Positions 37,707-47,486 of a stretch of 64,000 bases of DNA are shown one piece after another. The stretch covers positions 32,647-96,646 of the forward strand of contig NZ_JAPDPI010000021.1 of assembly GCF_026013615.1 (NCBI RefSeq), written 5' to 3'. The first letter of the stretch is position 1. Every line of letters begins with the position of its first letter. The translations under genes and the position numbers were made by a program. The notes beneath the pieces were generated by a model, which was given only the letters and a program-made list of their open reading frames with translations, was not told the DNA's origin and made no database searches. The DNA is from Plebeiibacterium marinum. Lineage in GTDB: Bacteria > Bacteroidota > Bacteroidia > Bacteroidales > Marinilabiliaceae.

Positions 37707-40700
37707 ATGAGTGAAGGAATTCTAAAAGCATTAATACAACTTTTTGCTTTAGTAGCATTTCCTGATAAGGACAGCAAGTCAAGACGAAACATAGTAAAAA
37801 ACTTCCTCGATCAGCAATTAAACAAGCAAATGGTCGAGGAATATTTAAATATATATGAAACCCACTACCAGGAACATGTTTCAAAACTTGAAAAACTTCA
37901 GAAAAGAGAAATTGAGCGCTCCACACTTACAGCAAATTCAGTAAAGGCATTAAAAATATCCAATGCCATTAACAAAGAACTTGTTCATTATCAAAAACTC
38001 ATTGTCATAATCCAACTTATTGAGTTTTTAAAGGCAGGGGTAGAAATCAGCCATTTCGAAAAAGATTTTGTATCAACTATTGCCCAAACTTTTCATATCA
38101 AAGATGAAGAGTACAGACTAATGGAGAATTTTATCATTGGAGACCAAAATACTCTAATAGATAATAAAAACCTCCTCATCATAAACAAAGAAAGCGCAAC
38201 TTCTTTTCGGAACTCAAGACACATTCAAAGAGTTAACCTTAATGACGAGATCCAGGTTCTTCATTTAGAATCTGGAGATCTATATCTCTTGCGCATTGGA
38301 ATCAATGAAGACATAAGCGTAAATGGACAACCTCTAAACCCCCAAAGAATACACGTACTGACCCCCGGGTCTTCATTGCGTAACACCCGGATCATACCAA
38401 TATATTACAGTGACATAGCAGGCACTTTTACCAGCGACAACATATCCAACCCGATTACTTTCGATGTTGACAACATAAGCTATTCATTTAAAAACAAATC
38501 CATTGGAATCCAGCCAATGAGCTTCCAAAGCGAATCTGGTAAGCTTGTAGGAATCATGGGAGCCAGCGGAGCTGGTAAATCCACCCTGACAAATATCTTA
38601 AGTGGGATTCACAAACCCCAACAAGGAACAGTTAAAATAAATAATGTAGACATACATGAAAATCCAGGAGAAATAGAAGGCTTAATTGGATATGTTTCTC
38701 AGGATGATCTTTTAATGGAAAAACTCACGGTGTACCAAAACCTGTATTACAATGCAAAACTATGCTTTGGCGACTATAGTGAGTTCAACATAAAGAAAAG
38801 GGTTCTTAGGATTCTTTCTTCCTTAGGGTTAAACGACATCAAAGACATGAAGGTAGGTTCACCTTTAAATAAAAAAATTAGCGGTGGACAAAGAAAACGA
38901 CTAAATATTGCTCTTGAGTTAATTCGTGAACCTGCTATTTTATTCCTTGACGAACCTACTTCTGGTCTGTCATCAAGAGATTCGGCAAATATCCTGGATT
39001 TATTGAAAGAACTTGCCCTTAAAGGAAAACTTGTATTTGTTGTAATACACCAGCCTTCAAGTGATATTTTTAAAATGTTCAACCAACTTTTGGTATTGGA
39101 CACCGGAGGATATTTGATATACAATGGAGATCCTGTTGATAGTATTACTTATTTCAAGTCAAATATAAACCAGGCAAATAAAGAAGACAGTGAGTGTCAT
39201 ACATGCGGAAATGTAAACCCCGAACAGGTATTAAACATTGTATCCTCCCATGTTATTGATGAATATGGCACTTTCACCCCTAACAGGAAAATAGATCCCC
39301 AGGATTGGTACCAACGCTTTTTGAATACAAATAACAAGATTAAAAAATCAAGAAACATACCCAACACCCCACTGCCTGATATCAACTTCAGGGTACCTAA
39401 CAAACTAAAACAGCTTGGCGTATTTATTAAAAGGGATGTACTTTCTAAGATTTCAAACCCTCAGTATTTAGTAATTAATTTATTAGAAACCCCGATTTTA
39501 GCGCTACTCCTGTCTTTAATAATAAAATTCTACAATGTAGATGCCAGCAACAGCCAGGGTTATGTATATCAAAACAACCCCAACGTTGTTATATATATAA
39601 TAATGGCTGTAATTATTGCACTATTTGTAGGCTTAACAGTAAGTGCTGAGGAAATAATCAAGGACAAAAAAATACTGAAGAGAGAGGAATTCTTAAACCT
39701 TAGCAGATTGAGCTATCTGTTATCTAAAGCTTGTATTCTCACTGTAATATCAGCTGTACAAACATTCCTTTTTGTACTATTGGGCAATTCAATAATTGAA
39801 ATTAAAGGGATGTTTTTTGAGTACTGGATCATCCTTTTTAGCTGCGCTACATTTGCAAATATACTTGGACTAATCATCTCAGATAGCTTTAAAGAGGTAG
39901 TAAATATTTATATTCTAATCCCGTTCCTTATCATTCCTCAGATTATTTTATCTGGTGTTTTTATTAGTTATGACAATTTAAATCCAAAAATTTCGAACCC
40001 TGAAAAAATTCCATGGTATGGAGAAATAATTACTGCCCGATGGGCATTTGAAGCTTTGGCTGTTAATCAGTTTAAGAACAATAAATATGAAAAGGAATTT
40101 TATATTTACGACAAAATAAAGAGTGAGGCTAAATATAAAAAAGAATATCTGATACCTTCATTATCGGCCAAATTAGACAACTGTTTAAAGTATTACCAAA
40201 ACAACGACACCACAAAACTCAAATATACCCTGGAGATATTAAATAAAGAGATTAAAAAAGAAAACAGCCTGGGAATTATAAAAAACAACATCTGCATTGA
40301 TAAACCTCTTACTGTTAATAGTTTTGATTCCATTAGGTATAACAACATTAAATTTGCCTTTAAAAACCAAAGAAATGCCTACATCAAAGTTTTCAATAAA
40401 ACGGATCTTATTTCAGATAAGAAAATCAAAGACCTGACTCATAGTAAAGAAAAAAGAAACGAGTTTAACTCTATCAAAAAAAACTACCACAACCTGGAAC
40501 TTGAAAGATTTGTAAGAAACACCAATAACATTTTCTCAAATAAAATTATTGAGTATAAAGGCAACATGATTCAAAAAACAGATCCTATATTCAAAGATCC
40601 ATCAAACAAGTTTTTGTTTGCTCACTTCCTTAGTCCTTACAAAAATTTTGGTAAGATAAAATTAGATTCTATTTGGGCCAATACAATTGTACTATGGGTA

Positions 40701-40802
40701 ATGAATATCTTATTATTTGTTCTGCTTTATTATGGTCTACTCAAAAACACGCTTGACTATATTGAGGAAAAACTAAACCACATAAAACACAAAAGAGAGT
40801 AA
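37707..40802 (+). CDS. ABCG-type transporter (ATPase plus ABC-2 permease) with TerB-like and FHA-like N-terminal parts
   Basis: 1031 residues. About 1-140 is all-helical and starts LIQLFALVAFPD, similar to TerB-type domains; about 165-245 is beta-rich with NGQPLNPQRIHVLTPGSSLR, like a degenerate FHA domain. The ATPase has Walker A GASGAGKST near 286, ISGGQRKRL near 390 and LFLDEPTSGL near 412, and the order ATPase then permease is the ABCG (White) type. SECHTCGN near 495 holds two cysteines. Six membrane segments follow from about 600, with a roughly 240-residue insertion before the last helix; ARWAFEALAVNQF is an ABCG hallmark. Substrate unknown. It ends convergent with the SiaB/SiaC pair. 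Confidence 0.9.
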   Translation: MSEGILKALIQLFALVAFPDKDSKSRRNIVKNFLDQQLNKQMVEEYLNIYETHYQEHVSKLEKLQKREIERSTLTANSVKALKISNAINKELVHYQKLIVIIQLIEFLKAGVEISHFEKDFVSTIAQTFHIKDEEYRLMENFIIGDQNTLIDNKNLLIINKESATSFRNSRHIQRVNLNDEIQVLHLESGDLYLLRIGINEDISVNGQPLNPQRIHVLTPGSSLRNTRIIPIYYSDIAGTFTSDNISNPITFDVDNISYSFKNKSIGIQPMSFQSESGKLVGIMGASGAGKSTLTNILSGIHKPQQGTVKINNVDIHENPGEIEGLIGYVSQDDLLMEKLTVYQNLYYNAKLCFGDYSEFNIKKRVLRILSSLGLNDIKDMKVGSPLNKKISGGQRKRLNIALELIREPAILFLDEPTSGLSSRDSANILDLLKELALKGKLVFVVIHQPSSDIFKMFNQLLVLDTGGYLIYNGDPVDSITYFKSNINQANKEDSECHTCGNVNPEQVLNIVSSHVIDEYGTFTPNRKIDPQDWYQRFLNTNNKIKKSRNIPNTPLPDINFRVPNKLKQLGVFIKRDVLSKISNPQYLVINLLETPILALLLSLIIKFYNVDASNSQGYVYQNNPNVVIYIIMAVIIALFVGLTVSAEEIIKDKKILKREEFLNLSRLSYLLSKACILTVISAVQTFLFVLLGNSIIEIKGMFFEYWIILFSCATFANILGLIISDSFKEVVNIYILIPFLIIPQIILSGVFISYDNLNPKISNPEKIPWYGEIITARWAFEALAVNQFKNNKYEKEFYIYDKIKSEAKYKKEYLIPSLSAKLDNCLKYYQNNDTTKLKYTLEILNKEIKKENSLGIIKNNICIDKPLTVNSFDSIRYNNIKFAFKNQRNAYIKVFNKTDLISDKKIKDLTHSKEKRNEFNSIKKNYHNLELERFVRNTNNIFSNKIIEYKGNMIQKTDPIFKDPSNKFLFAHFLSPYKNFGKIKLDSIWANTIVLWVMNILLFVLLYYGLLKNTLDYIEEKLNHIKHKRE

Positions 40803-40823
40803 TAATAAATCATTACTCTCTTT
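40792..40823. terminator. Hairpin between ABCG gene and siaC
   Basis: AAAGAGAGTAAT and ATTACTCTCTTT form a perfect 12-bp stem with an 8-base loop that includes the ABCG stop codon. The T-run is weak. Confidence 0.6.
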
Positions 40824-40857
40824 ATATCATCATAATAAAAAATCTTTCCTTTAAGTG

Positions 40858-41238
40858 CTATTCTTCCATTTCTATCATCTTAAATGGAATATTAATGATT
40901 GACTGGTAATCTTCACCTGCCTCAAACATATCCTCATCATCTTCTTCATAATACCAGTTCACTTCAACCTTCTGCCCTTTTTTGAATATGTTTTCTAATT
41001 TTTTAAAGATATCTAAAATACACTTAGAAGAACTTGTATTAAAATACTCGAGCTGCACATTCACTGCTGTATCTGAACTAACTCCACTACCATACTCTTC
41101 CAGCCAATCAATAAGAGGCTTATAAAATTCTATCGAATTTTCAGGTATTGAACGTCCTTTTATTTCAATAATTCCTTTTTCTCCATCCAATCTAACATAT
41201 GGAGTTTTTGGTGTTCCTTCTCTAACTATTGTTTCCAT
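40858..41238 (-). CDS. SiaC-family regulatory phosphoprotein (DUF1987)
   Basis: 126 residues: TPKTPYVRLDGEKGIIEIKG, then SIPENSIEFYKPLIDWLEEY and LEYFNTSSSKCILDIFKKLE. This is the DUF1987/SiaC fold, STAS-like, with a conserved Thr/Ser region (NTSSSK) that is the phosphorylation site in Pseudomonas SiaC. It is encoded 18 bases after the SiaB-type kinase gene, as a pair. The phosphorylated or free form would bind a downstream effector, a diguanylate cyclase in Pseudomonas; the partner here is unknown. Confidence 0.85.
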   Translation of the reverse strand: METIVREGTPKTPYVRLDGEKGIIEIKGRSIPENSIEFYKPLIDWLEEYGSGVSSDTAVNVQLEYFNTSSSKCILDIFKKLENIFKKGQKVEVNWYYEEDDEDMFEAGEDYQSIINIPFKMIEMEE

Positions 41239-41256
41239 ATTGGTAACTATATGGTT

Positions 41257-41805
41257 TTAACTAATATATACATCTAATGAAAAAAATATGTGACTGTCGT
41301 TGTACTTATAAAAATAGTACTCCAATTTATTTCCAGTCTTCCTCACAATATCAAGCATACCCAAACCTCCGCCACCTTTATCAGAAAATTCACCGTTACT
41401 CATAATGTCTAAATACAGCATTTTGATTTCTTTATCAGACAATGAATTAACCTGGTCTATCCTGTCTTTGATGACGTTGATTTTACTCTTATCTACAAAA
41501 TTTCCTGTAGAAATTCTATAGAATGAACCATCTTTGCTTAAAATAATAACACCAAAATTATTTTCTTGATTATCAATCAATTCCACCGGTGCTTTATCTA
41601 CGTGATGATACAAATTCTGAAGACATTCAACAAACACGTTGTATACTTTCTTCCTGATCTTATTTTTCTCGTTCTTAAGGTTCAGACTATTTTCAATAGT
41701 ATCCAAAGCCTCCGTAATAAGATCAGGGGTAATACTTCCATTAAAGTTAAGAATAACTTCGCCCTCTAATTTATCGTTATACCACTCTGTTATGCTAAAT
41801 GCCAT
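41257..41805 (-). CDS. SiaB-family protein kinase
   Basis: 182 residues. The GHKL-type ATP-binding motif appears as EFSDKGGGGLGMLDIVRKTG near 135-155, and NVFVECLQNLYHHVDKAP near 55-72 is the N-box. This is the SiaB (DUF6272-like) type, a kinase that phosphorylates a single residue of SiaC. The gene has a clean promoter 25-53 bases upstream and forms a two-gene operon with siaC. No SiaA-type PP2C phosphatase gene is in the window. Confidence 0.85.
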   Translation of the reverse strand: MAFSITEWYNDKLEGEVILNFNGSITPDLITEALDTIENSLNLKNEKNKIRKKVYNVFVECLQNLYHHVDKAPVELIDNQENNFGVIILSKDGSFYRISTGNFVDKSKINVIKDRIDQVNSLSDKEIKMLYLDIMSNGEFSDKGGGGLGMLDIVRKTGNKLEYYFYKYNDSHIFFSLDVYIS

Positions 41806-41829
41806 TTGTAATTATAATATTGCTTGACA

Positions 41830-41858
41830 CAAATATATAAATTTTGATTATTGTACAA
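41830..41858 (-). promoter_or_regulatory. Promoter of the siaB-siaC operon
   Basis: On the minus strand TTG, 18 bases, then TATATTTG, an exact -7 match, about 25 bases before the ATG. Confidence 0.65.
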
Positions 41859-41928
41859 ACTTATTATCCCATCAATTTTACATAGAAGGTCAATCTATTC
41901 GAATTATTATCGAATTTGATATACTATT

Positions 41929-42855
41929 TTATATACCCGCCCCTTCAACAAAAGTAGAATCCTTTGGTTTAAACTGAACTATTTTTGATCCGGGTTTCAC
42001 ATCATTTGTCACCCACACATTTCCTCCTATCACAGATCCTTTTCCAACAGTAATTCTTCCTAAAATCGTTGCCTGAGAGTATATTACTACATCATCTTCA
42101 ACTATGGGATGTCGAGGGATTCCTTTTATCGGATTACCTTCACCATCCAAAGGAAAACTCTTGGCTCCCAAAGTAACACCTTGATATAACTTTACATTTT
42201 TACCAATTATAGAAGTAGCCCCAACTACAACCCCTGTCCCATGATCTATTGTAAAATATTCGTCAATTTGCGCTTTAGGATGAATATCTATACCTGTTTC
42301 AGAATGAGCCATCTCCGATATCATCCTTGGGATAATCGGAACATCAAGCTTAACCAGTGCATGAGCTATTCTATAACTGGATATTGCCCTTATAGCCGGA
42401 TAACAAAAAATTACCTCCCCCCTGCTTTTTGCTGCGGGATCTCCCAGGTAACCAGCCTCCACATCTGTAGACAAAACCCTTCTCAATTCTGGTATTTGAG
42501 ATATAAACTTTTGAGCTATATCAAAAGCACAACTCTTGTTTTTCTTTAATTTTTCCGGATCGGATGTGCTACATTGAAAACACAACCCAGCCAATACCTG
42601 ACGGTTCAATATTTCAAACAAGCGTTCAGTGTTAACTCCAATATAATAACTAATACTCTCCGGCCGCACAGGTGAATCTCCAAAATAACCAGGGAAGATA
42701 ATTTCTCTGGTAAGGTCTACTATTTCAGCCACCATTGCCATTGATGGCATAGGATAATCAAAGAAGTGTTTATGGCACACCTCTTTATACGAACTTTCTG
42801 ATGAAAGCTTTTTTATTGTACTCTGAATTACTTCCGGATATTTAAAATGCGTCAT
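41929..42855 (-). CDS. cysE: Serine O-acetyltransferase
   Basis: 308 residues. A helical N-terminal half precedes left-handed beta-helix hexapeptides from about 190: GIDIHPKAQIDEYFTIDHGT, GVVVGATSIIGKNVKLYQGV, TLGAKSF and ILGRITVGKGSVIGGNVWV. The catalytic His/Asp pair lies in IDHGTG. It makes O-acetylserine for cysteine synthesis. It is longer than E. coli CysE (273), with an extended N-terminal domain that contains FQCSTSDPEKLKK, as in the plant/Bacteroidota SatA-like forms. It begins 12 bases after the S41 protease gene and so shares its operon. Confidence 0.9.
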   Translation of the reverse strand: MTHFKYPEVIQSTIKKLSSESSYKEVCHKHFFDYPMPSMAMVAEIVDLTREIIFPGYFGDSPVRPESISYYIGVNTERLFEILNRQVLAGLCFQCSTSDPEKLKKNKSCAFDIAQKFISQIPELRRVLSTDVEAGYLGDPAAKSRGEVIFCYPAIRAISSYRIAHALVKLDVPIIPRMISEMAHSETGIDIHPKAQIDEYFTIDHGTGVVVGATSIIGKNVKLYQGVTLGAKSFPLDGEGNPIKGIPRHPIVEDDVVIYSQATILGRITVGKGSVIGGNVWVTNDVKPGSKIVQFKPKDSTFVEGAGI

Positions 42856-42867
42856 AATCTAATGATA

Positions 42868-44463
42868 TTAGTTCAATAAACCAGTATATGATTTTTCAGA
42901 GGACAAAACCTCTATTGCCTTATTAAATTCTTCTGAAATGGGATTAATAGTTTGAAAATATTCACTTACCCCCCATAAATTTCTTGCTATCAAAGCTTTT
43001 ATTTGTGTTTTTAACAAATGTAAGGAAACTTCCAAACCTTTTGTATCTGAAGTGATCTTTTCTTTCTTTGCTTCTTCAACAAGCTGGTTTATCATATTTT
43101 CTCCGACTTCATATTTTTTTAAAAATTCGTCGTACGAATCATACTTTATTGATAACATATCTCTTGATTCATCCAAATATGCCAAAACAAACCTGTTTAA
43201 TACACCCAATGCCACTATATCCCTGTAATAATCAGAATAACCTGAAGTATCTGCCGCTATAAAAATATCCGGTTTTATACCTCCTCCTCCATACACCAAC
43301 CTATTAGAAGTCCTGGTTTGATATGTTGGCAAATCTGCTGCAACAGAATCTTCACTATGAAGGATATCTCTTGTATAGATTTCTTTTCTATAGGCATCGG
43401 CTCCCTTATCATATGGTTTCTGTATACATCGACCAGATGGGGTGTAGTATTTAGCTATAGTAAGTTTTATCATGGATCCATCCTGAAGGTTCAGTGGGCG
43501 CTGTACCAAGCCCTTTCCAAAACTCCTCCTGCCCAAAATAATACCTCGATCCCAATCCTGAACAGCTCCGGATACAATTTCACTAGCTGATGCAGAACCT
43601 TCATTAATAAGCACAACTACTTTACCTGTCTTAAACAATCCCCCATTTGATGAACGGTATTCCCTTCTTGGATTTGTCAAGCCTTCGGTATAAACAATTA
43701 CTTTATCTTCTTCAAGGAACTCATCTACAACATCAATGGCTGCTTTTAAATACCCTCCAGGATTCCCTCTTAGATCCAATATCAAATTTTTCATCCCCTG
43801 GCTATTTAAAGTCTTAAGGGCTGTTTCAAATTCTTTGTGTGTTGTGGCACTAAATTGGTTTATTTTAACATAGCCAACATCCTTTGTTGCCATATAGGTT
43901 GCTTCAACACTATAAATTGGAATTTTATCTCTTTCAACGGTAAAATCAAGTAGTTTTGAATAACCTTTTCTTAAAATCTTCAACTTTACCTTTGTTCCCT
44001 TTTTTCCTTTTAACCGATCTTTCACCCCGCTATTTGTCAATCCTATTCCGGCAACATTCTCATCATCGATAAAAATGATCCTGTCTCCGGCCAAAATTCC
44101 AACTTTTTCAGACGGACCTCCTGAAATGGGGGATACAACCATTAGGGTATCATCCATAATATTAAACTGCACGCCCACTCCTTCAAAACCACCATCTAAT
44201 GGTTCATTCAATTTTTTCACTTCTTCTTTAGACAGGTATTCTGAATGTGGATCCAGGTTTTTAAGCATCCCAACAATTGCATCTTCAACAAGCTTTTCAT
44301 TATCTACTGAATCTACATAAAAGGTAGACACCAGCTTATAAGCCAACTGGAGTTTTTGAAGATCCTGATTAAAATTCTGGGCATTAACTCTGATTACTCC
44401 TGTAAAGGATACAATCAACAGGTATAAAAACAAATATTTTTTATATGAAATATTCAATCGCAT
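42868..44463 (-). CDS. S41 family carboxy-terminal processing protease
   Basis: 531 residues. Signal peptide (FLYLLIVSFTGVIRVNAQ); PDZ domain at about 90-170 (GGFEGVGVQFNIMDDTLMVV, GPSEKVGILAGDRIIFID); S41 core with the nucleophile in NEGSASASEIVSGAVQDWDR near 300 and the Lys base in GRRSFGKGLVQR. The C-terminal 150 residues are helical and family-typical (RDILHSEDSVAADLPTYQT). It cleaves proteins at the C-terminus in the periplasm. An exact -7 box lies 30 bases before the ATG, and cysE follows in the operon. Confidence 0.92.
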   Translation of the reverse strand: MRLNISYKKYLFLYLLIVSFTGVIRVNAQNFNQDLQKLQLAYKLVSTFYVDSVDNEKLVEDAIVGMLKNLDPHSEYLSKEEVKKLNEPLDGGFEGVGVQFNIMDDTLMVVSPISGGPSEKVGILAGDRIIFIDDENVAGIGLTNSGVKDRLKGKKGTKVKLKILRKGYSKLLDFTVERDKIPIYSVEATYMATKDVGYVKINQFSATTHKEFETALKTLNSQGMKNLILDLRGNPGGYLKAAIDVVDEFLEEDKVIVYTEGLTNPRREYRSSNGGLFKTGKVVVLINEGSASASEIVSGAVQDWDRGIILGRRSFGKGLVQRPLNLQDGSMIKLTIAKYYTPSGRCIQKPYDKGADAYRKEIYTRDILHSEDSVAADLPTYQTRTSNRLVYGGGGIKPDIFIAADTSGYSDYYRDIVALGVLNRFVLAYLDESRDMLSIKYDSYDEFLKKYEVGENMINQLVEEAKKEKITSDTKGLEVSLHLLKTQIKALIARNLWGVSEYFQTINPISEEFNKAIEVLSSEKSYTGLLN

Positions 44464-44488
44464 AAGTACTTGTATTTTGTTTGAATAG

Positions 44489-44496
44489 CAAAGATA
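44489..44496 (-). promoter_or_regulatory. Putative -7 box for the S41 protease-cysE operon
   Basis: TATCTTTG on the minus strand matches TAnnTTTG exactly, 26 bases before the ATG. No clear TTG -33 element was found. Confidence 0.4.
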
Positions 44497-44524
44497 AAAA
44501 CTATTGAATTTTTGCTATTTAAAA

Positions 44525-44559
44525 AACAAAAAAAAGACCGGAAAAGTTCTTTTCCGGTC
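44525..44559 (-). terminator. Terminator of guaA
   Basis: On the minus strand GACCGGAAAAG pairs with CTTTTCCGGTC around a 3-base loop and is followed by eight T. It lies just after the guaA stop. Confidence 0.85.
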
Positions 44560-44565
44560 TCATTA

Positions 44566-46095
44566 TTATTCCCATTCAATTGTTGCAGGCGGTTTAGAGC
44601 TGATATCGTATACCACCCTGTTTACCCCTTTAACTTTATTGATTATATCATTTGATACCTTTGCTAAGAATTCATATGGTAAATGAACCCAGTCTGCTGT
44701 CATGCCATCGGTTGATGAAACGGCTCTTAAAGCAACTACCCTTTCATAAGTCCTTTCATCGCCCATCACTCCAACTGATTGTACAGGCAACAACATAGCT
44801 CCGGCCTGCCATACATCGTCATATAATTCATTATCTTTTAATCCCTGAATAAAGATATGATCTACTTCTTGCAGGATATTAATCTTTTCTTCTGTAATAT
44901 CACCAAGAATCCTGATAGCTAATCCAGGACCCGGGAATGGGTGACGTCCTAACAAAGCCGGTGAAATAGAAAGAGCCTTTCCAACCCTACGGACTTCATC
45001 CTTAAACAACAGATTTAATGGCTCTACAACCTTAAGGTTCATTTTTTCAGGTAATCCACCTACATTATGATGCGACTTAATGGTTGCTGACGGCCCATTT
45101 ACAGAAACAGACTCAATAACATCAGGATATATAGTTCCCTGAGCCAGCCATTTCACATTTTGTATTTTATGTGCCTCTTTATCAAAAATCTCGATAAAAA
45201 CACGTCCTATAATCTTTCTTTTAGTTTCAGGATCTGAAACACCAGCCAATTCACTTAAAAACTCCTGCTTAGCATCAACACCAATAACATTTAATCCCAT
45301 ATGTTTATATGAGTCCAAAACATTTTGATATTCATTTTTTCTAAGCAAGCCATTATCTACAAAAATACATGTCAGGTTTTCGCCAATTGCTTTATTTAGA
45401 AGAACCCCGGCAACTGTAGAGTCTACTCCTCCGGATAATCCTAAAACAACCTTATCATTACCCAACTTTTCTTTTAAAGAAGCTACTGTTGAATCAACAA
45501 ATGAATCCGGAGTCCAATCCTGGGCACAACCACAAATTGACACTATAAAATTGAACAATATTGTTTTTCCATCAGTGGAATGATAAACTTCAGGATGAAA
45601 CTGAAGCCCCCATGTGTTTTCACCTTTAACTTCATACGCTGCTACACTTACATCTTCAGTACTGGCGATAATTGAATAGTTATCAGGCAAATTAACAATT
45701 GTATCACCATGAGACATCCATACCTGAGACTGATCAGGCACACCTGTCATCAAATCATTATCCTTGTTAATAAAAGCAAGGTTAGCTCTTCCATACTCTC
45801 GTGTATTTGAAGGCTTAACTTCTCCTCCAAAATACTGAGAAAGGAACTGTGCCCCATAACAAACACCTAACAATGGCATTTTTCCTTTAATTGTTGACAA
45901 ATCCGGCACAGGAGCTTCTTCGTCCCTAACACTATATGGGCTACCAGAAAGGATAACACCTTTTACACTACTATCTAGCTCCGGCACTGAATGAAAAGGA
46001 TGTATTTCACAGTACACATTTAACTCTCTTACCCTGCGGGCAATTAACTGGGTATATTGAGACCCGAAATCAAGAATAATTATTTTTTCTTGCAT
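44566..46095 (-). CDS. guaA: GMP synthase (glutamine-hydrolysing)
   Basis: 509 residues. The class I glutaminase domain has the nucleophile Cys79 in LLGVCYGAQ and the catalytic His in [10 protein letters not shown]. The ATP-pyrophosphatase domain has [16 protein letters not shown] near 220, and the C-terminal dimerisation domain carries [16 protein letters not shown] and ends in KPPATIEWE. It converts XMP to GMP. An exact TATATTTG -7 box stands on the minus strand at 46135-46142, and a strong terminator follows. Confidence 0.97.
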   Translation of the reverse strand: MQEKIIILDFGSQYTQLIARRVRELNVYCEIHPFHSVPELDSSVKGVILSGSPYSVRDEEAPVPDLSTIKGKMPLLGVCYGAQFLSQYFGGEVKPSNTREYGRANLAFINKDNDLMTGVPDQSQVWMSHGDTIVNLPDNYSIIASTEDVSVAAYEVKGENTWGLQFHPEVYHSTDGKTILFNFIVSICGCAQDWTPDSFVDSTVASLKEKLGNDKVVLGLSGGVDSTVAGVLLNKAIGENLTCIFVDNGLLRKNEYQNVLDSYKHMGLNVIGVDAKQEFLSELAGVSDPETKRKIIGRVFIEIFDKEAHKIQNVKWLAQGTIYPDVIESVSVNGPSATIKSHHNVGGLPEKMNLKVVEPLNLLFKDEVRRVGKALSISPALLGRHPFPGPGLAIRILGDITEEKINILQEVDHIFIQGLKDNELYDDVWQAGAMLLPVQSVGVMGDERTYERVVALRAVSSTDGMTADWVHLPYEFLAKVSNDIINKVKGVNRVVYDISSKPPATIEWE

Positions 46096-46134
46096 TAAAC
46101 AGAGGCTTAATGGGTTTATAACTTAATTTTTGCG

Positions 46135-46142
46135 CAAATATA
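46135..46142 (-). promoter_or_regulatory. Putative -7 box for guaA
   Basis: TATATTTG on the minus strand is an exact match to TAnnTTTG, 40 bases before the ATG, in the guaA/rnz gap. No TTG -33 element is evident. Confidence 0.4.
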
Positions 46143-46168
46143 GGCATTAAAATTTAATTCTGCGGATT

Positions 46169-47089
46169 TTAAGATATTGTTATCACATCACCTTCTTTTG
46201 ACAGTTGGGTGTTTGTGAATATAGATTTGGCTTCATCCAGAAACAAACTCAAATCCCTATACCTGGTTGAATAATGCCCTATCAACAACTTACCGACTTC
46301 GGCCTTTTTTGCAATCCCGGCAGCTTGTTGTGCAGTTGAGTGATAGGTTTTGTGAGCTAACTTTTTATCTTCGTTTAAAAACGTAGCTTCATGATATAAT
46401 AAATCCACTCCTTTTATAAGGTCAATTATTTTTTTACTCGGCCTGGTATCCGTACAAAAAGCATATGACATAACTTTGGGAGGGTCTAATGTAATATCGT
46501 TGTTAGCAATTAATTCCCCTTCTTTTGTATAATAATCCTCTCCTCTTTTTATGGAAAGAATCTCTTTTATGGATGGTTGATACTTAAAAACAAACTCCTT
46601 TTTAATCTTCTTCTCCCCTGCCTTTTCCTTAAACAGAAAACCTACAGTAGGAATGCGATGCACAAGGGGAATTGTATAGATTTCAAGGTGCTTATCAGAA
46701 TATATCAGTTCACTATTTGCATGATCAAAAGACTTAAACACCACTCTATAAGGGAGTTCCTTACAAAAATATTGCAATTGAGGCAACATAATCTTTTCCA
46801 GGTCGGGATGCGCATAAATATACAGATCATTTTTCCTGCCCAACAATCCCAATGTAGAAATTAAACCGATCAAACCAAAACAATGATCGCCATGCAAATG
46901 GGAGATAAAAATATGATTGATTTTTGAAAACCTAATTCTGTTACGCCTTAACTGAACCTGGGTTCCCTCTCCACAATCTATTAAAAAAAACCGCTCAGAT
47001 ACATTGAGCACCTGAGCGGTTGGATATCTTTCGGAAGTTGGTAATGCTGAATTACTCCCTAAGATGGTTACTGAAAATGATTTTGACAT
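46169..47089 (-). CDS. rnz: Ribonuclease Z
   Basis: 306 residues of the metallo-beta-lactamase fold. The metal motif HLHGDHCFGL gives His64, His66, Asp68 and His69; the fold starts TILGSNSALPTSERYPTAQV with LIDCGEGTQ and ends with EATFLNEDKKLAHKTYHST and LIGHYSTRY. It trims tRNA 3' ends. Its start codon overlaps the stop of the STAS gene by one base (TAATG), so the two are translationally coupled. Confidence 0.95.
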   Translation of the reverse strand: MSKSFSVTILGSNSALPTSERYPTAQVLNVSERFFLIDCGEGTQVQLRRNRIRFSKINHIFISHLHGDHCFGLIGLISTLGLLGRKNDLYIYAHPDLEKIMLPQLQYFCKELPYRVVFKSFDHANSELIYSDKHLEIYTIPLVHRIPTVGFLFKEKAGEKKIKKEFVFKYQPSIKEILSIKRGEDYYTKEGELIANNDITLDPPKVMSYAFCTDTRPSKKIIDLIKGVDLLYHEATFLNEDKKLAHKTYHSTAQQAAGIAKKAEVGKLLIGHYSTRYRDLSLFLDEAKSIFTNTQLSKEGDVITIS

Positions 47090-47442
47090 TACTTATCAAT
47101 AGCTTTCCTCATTAGTTCAATACCTTCATCTAAGTTTGAGGCAATTGTTAAAACAGAATCCAACTGCGATACTGAAATCAATCTTTCAACCGCAGGTTGA
47201 AGCCCTGACAAAACAAATGCCCCATCAGCATTTTTACACAACCTATTGGCTACAAGAATAGCACTCAATCCAGACGAATCACAATAACTTGATTTTCCAA
47301 GATCCAGAAGAATATTTCTTTCTCCATTACCTGATAATAATACAAGTTCAGATTTTAATGATGGCGCAATGTGCGTATCTAACTTTTCTTTTAAAATCTG
47401 TATAAGAGTGAAACCGTCTAATTTATCTATTTTAAAGTCCAT
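47089..47442 (-). CDS. STAS-domain protein, anti-sigma-factor-antagonist type
   Basis: 117 residues covering one STAS domain: GFTLIQILKEKLDTHIAPSL, LLDLGKSSYCDSSGLSAILV and GLQPAVERLISVSQLDSVL. Ser/Cys lies in the region phosphorylated in SpoIIAA (YCDSSGLSA), so partner switching is possible. It is coupled to rnz and lies 44 bases downstream of rpsA. The presence of a SiaB-type kinase 5 kb away does not imply they interact. Confidence 0.85.
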   Translation of the reverse strand: MDFKIDKLDGFTLIQILKEKLDTHIAPSLKSELVLLSGNGERNILLDLGKSSYCDSSGLSAILVANRLCKNADGAFVLSGLQPAVERLISVSQLDSVLTIASNLDEGIELMRKAIDK

Positions 47443-47486
47443 CTGTTAAAAGAATTTATTGAATACTACTCCTTTAGGCTAATAAA

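Noticed and set aside
47089..47442. STAS protein as part of the SiaB/SiaC switch
   Set aside because: It lies 5 kb away in another operon coupled to rnz, and nothing in the sequence links the two.
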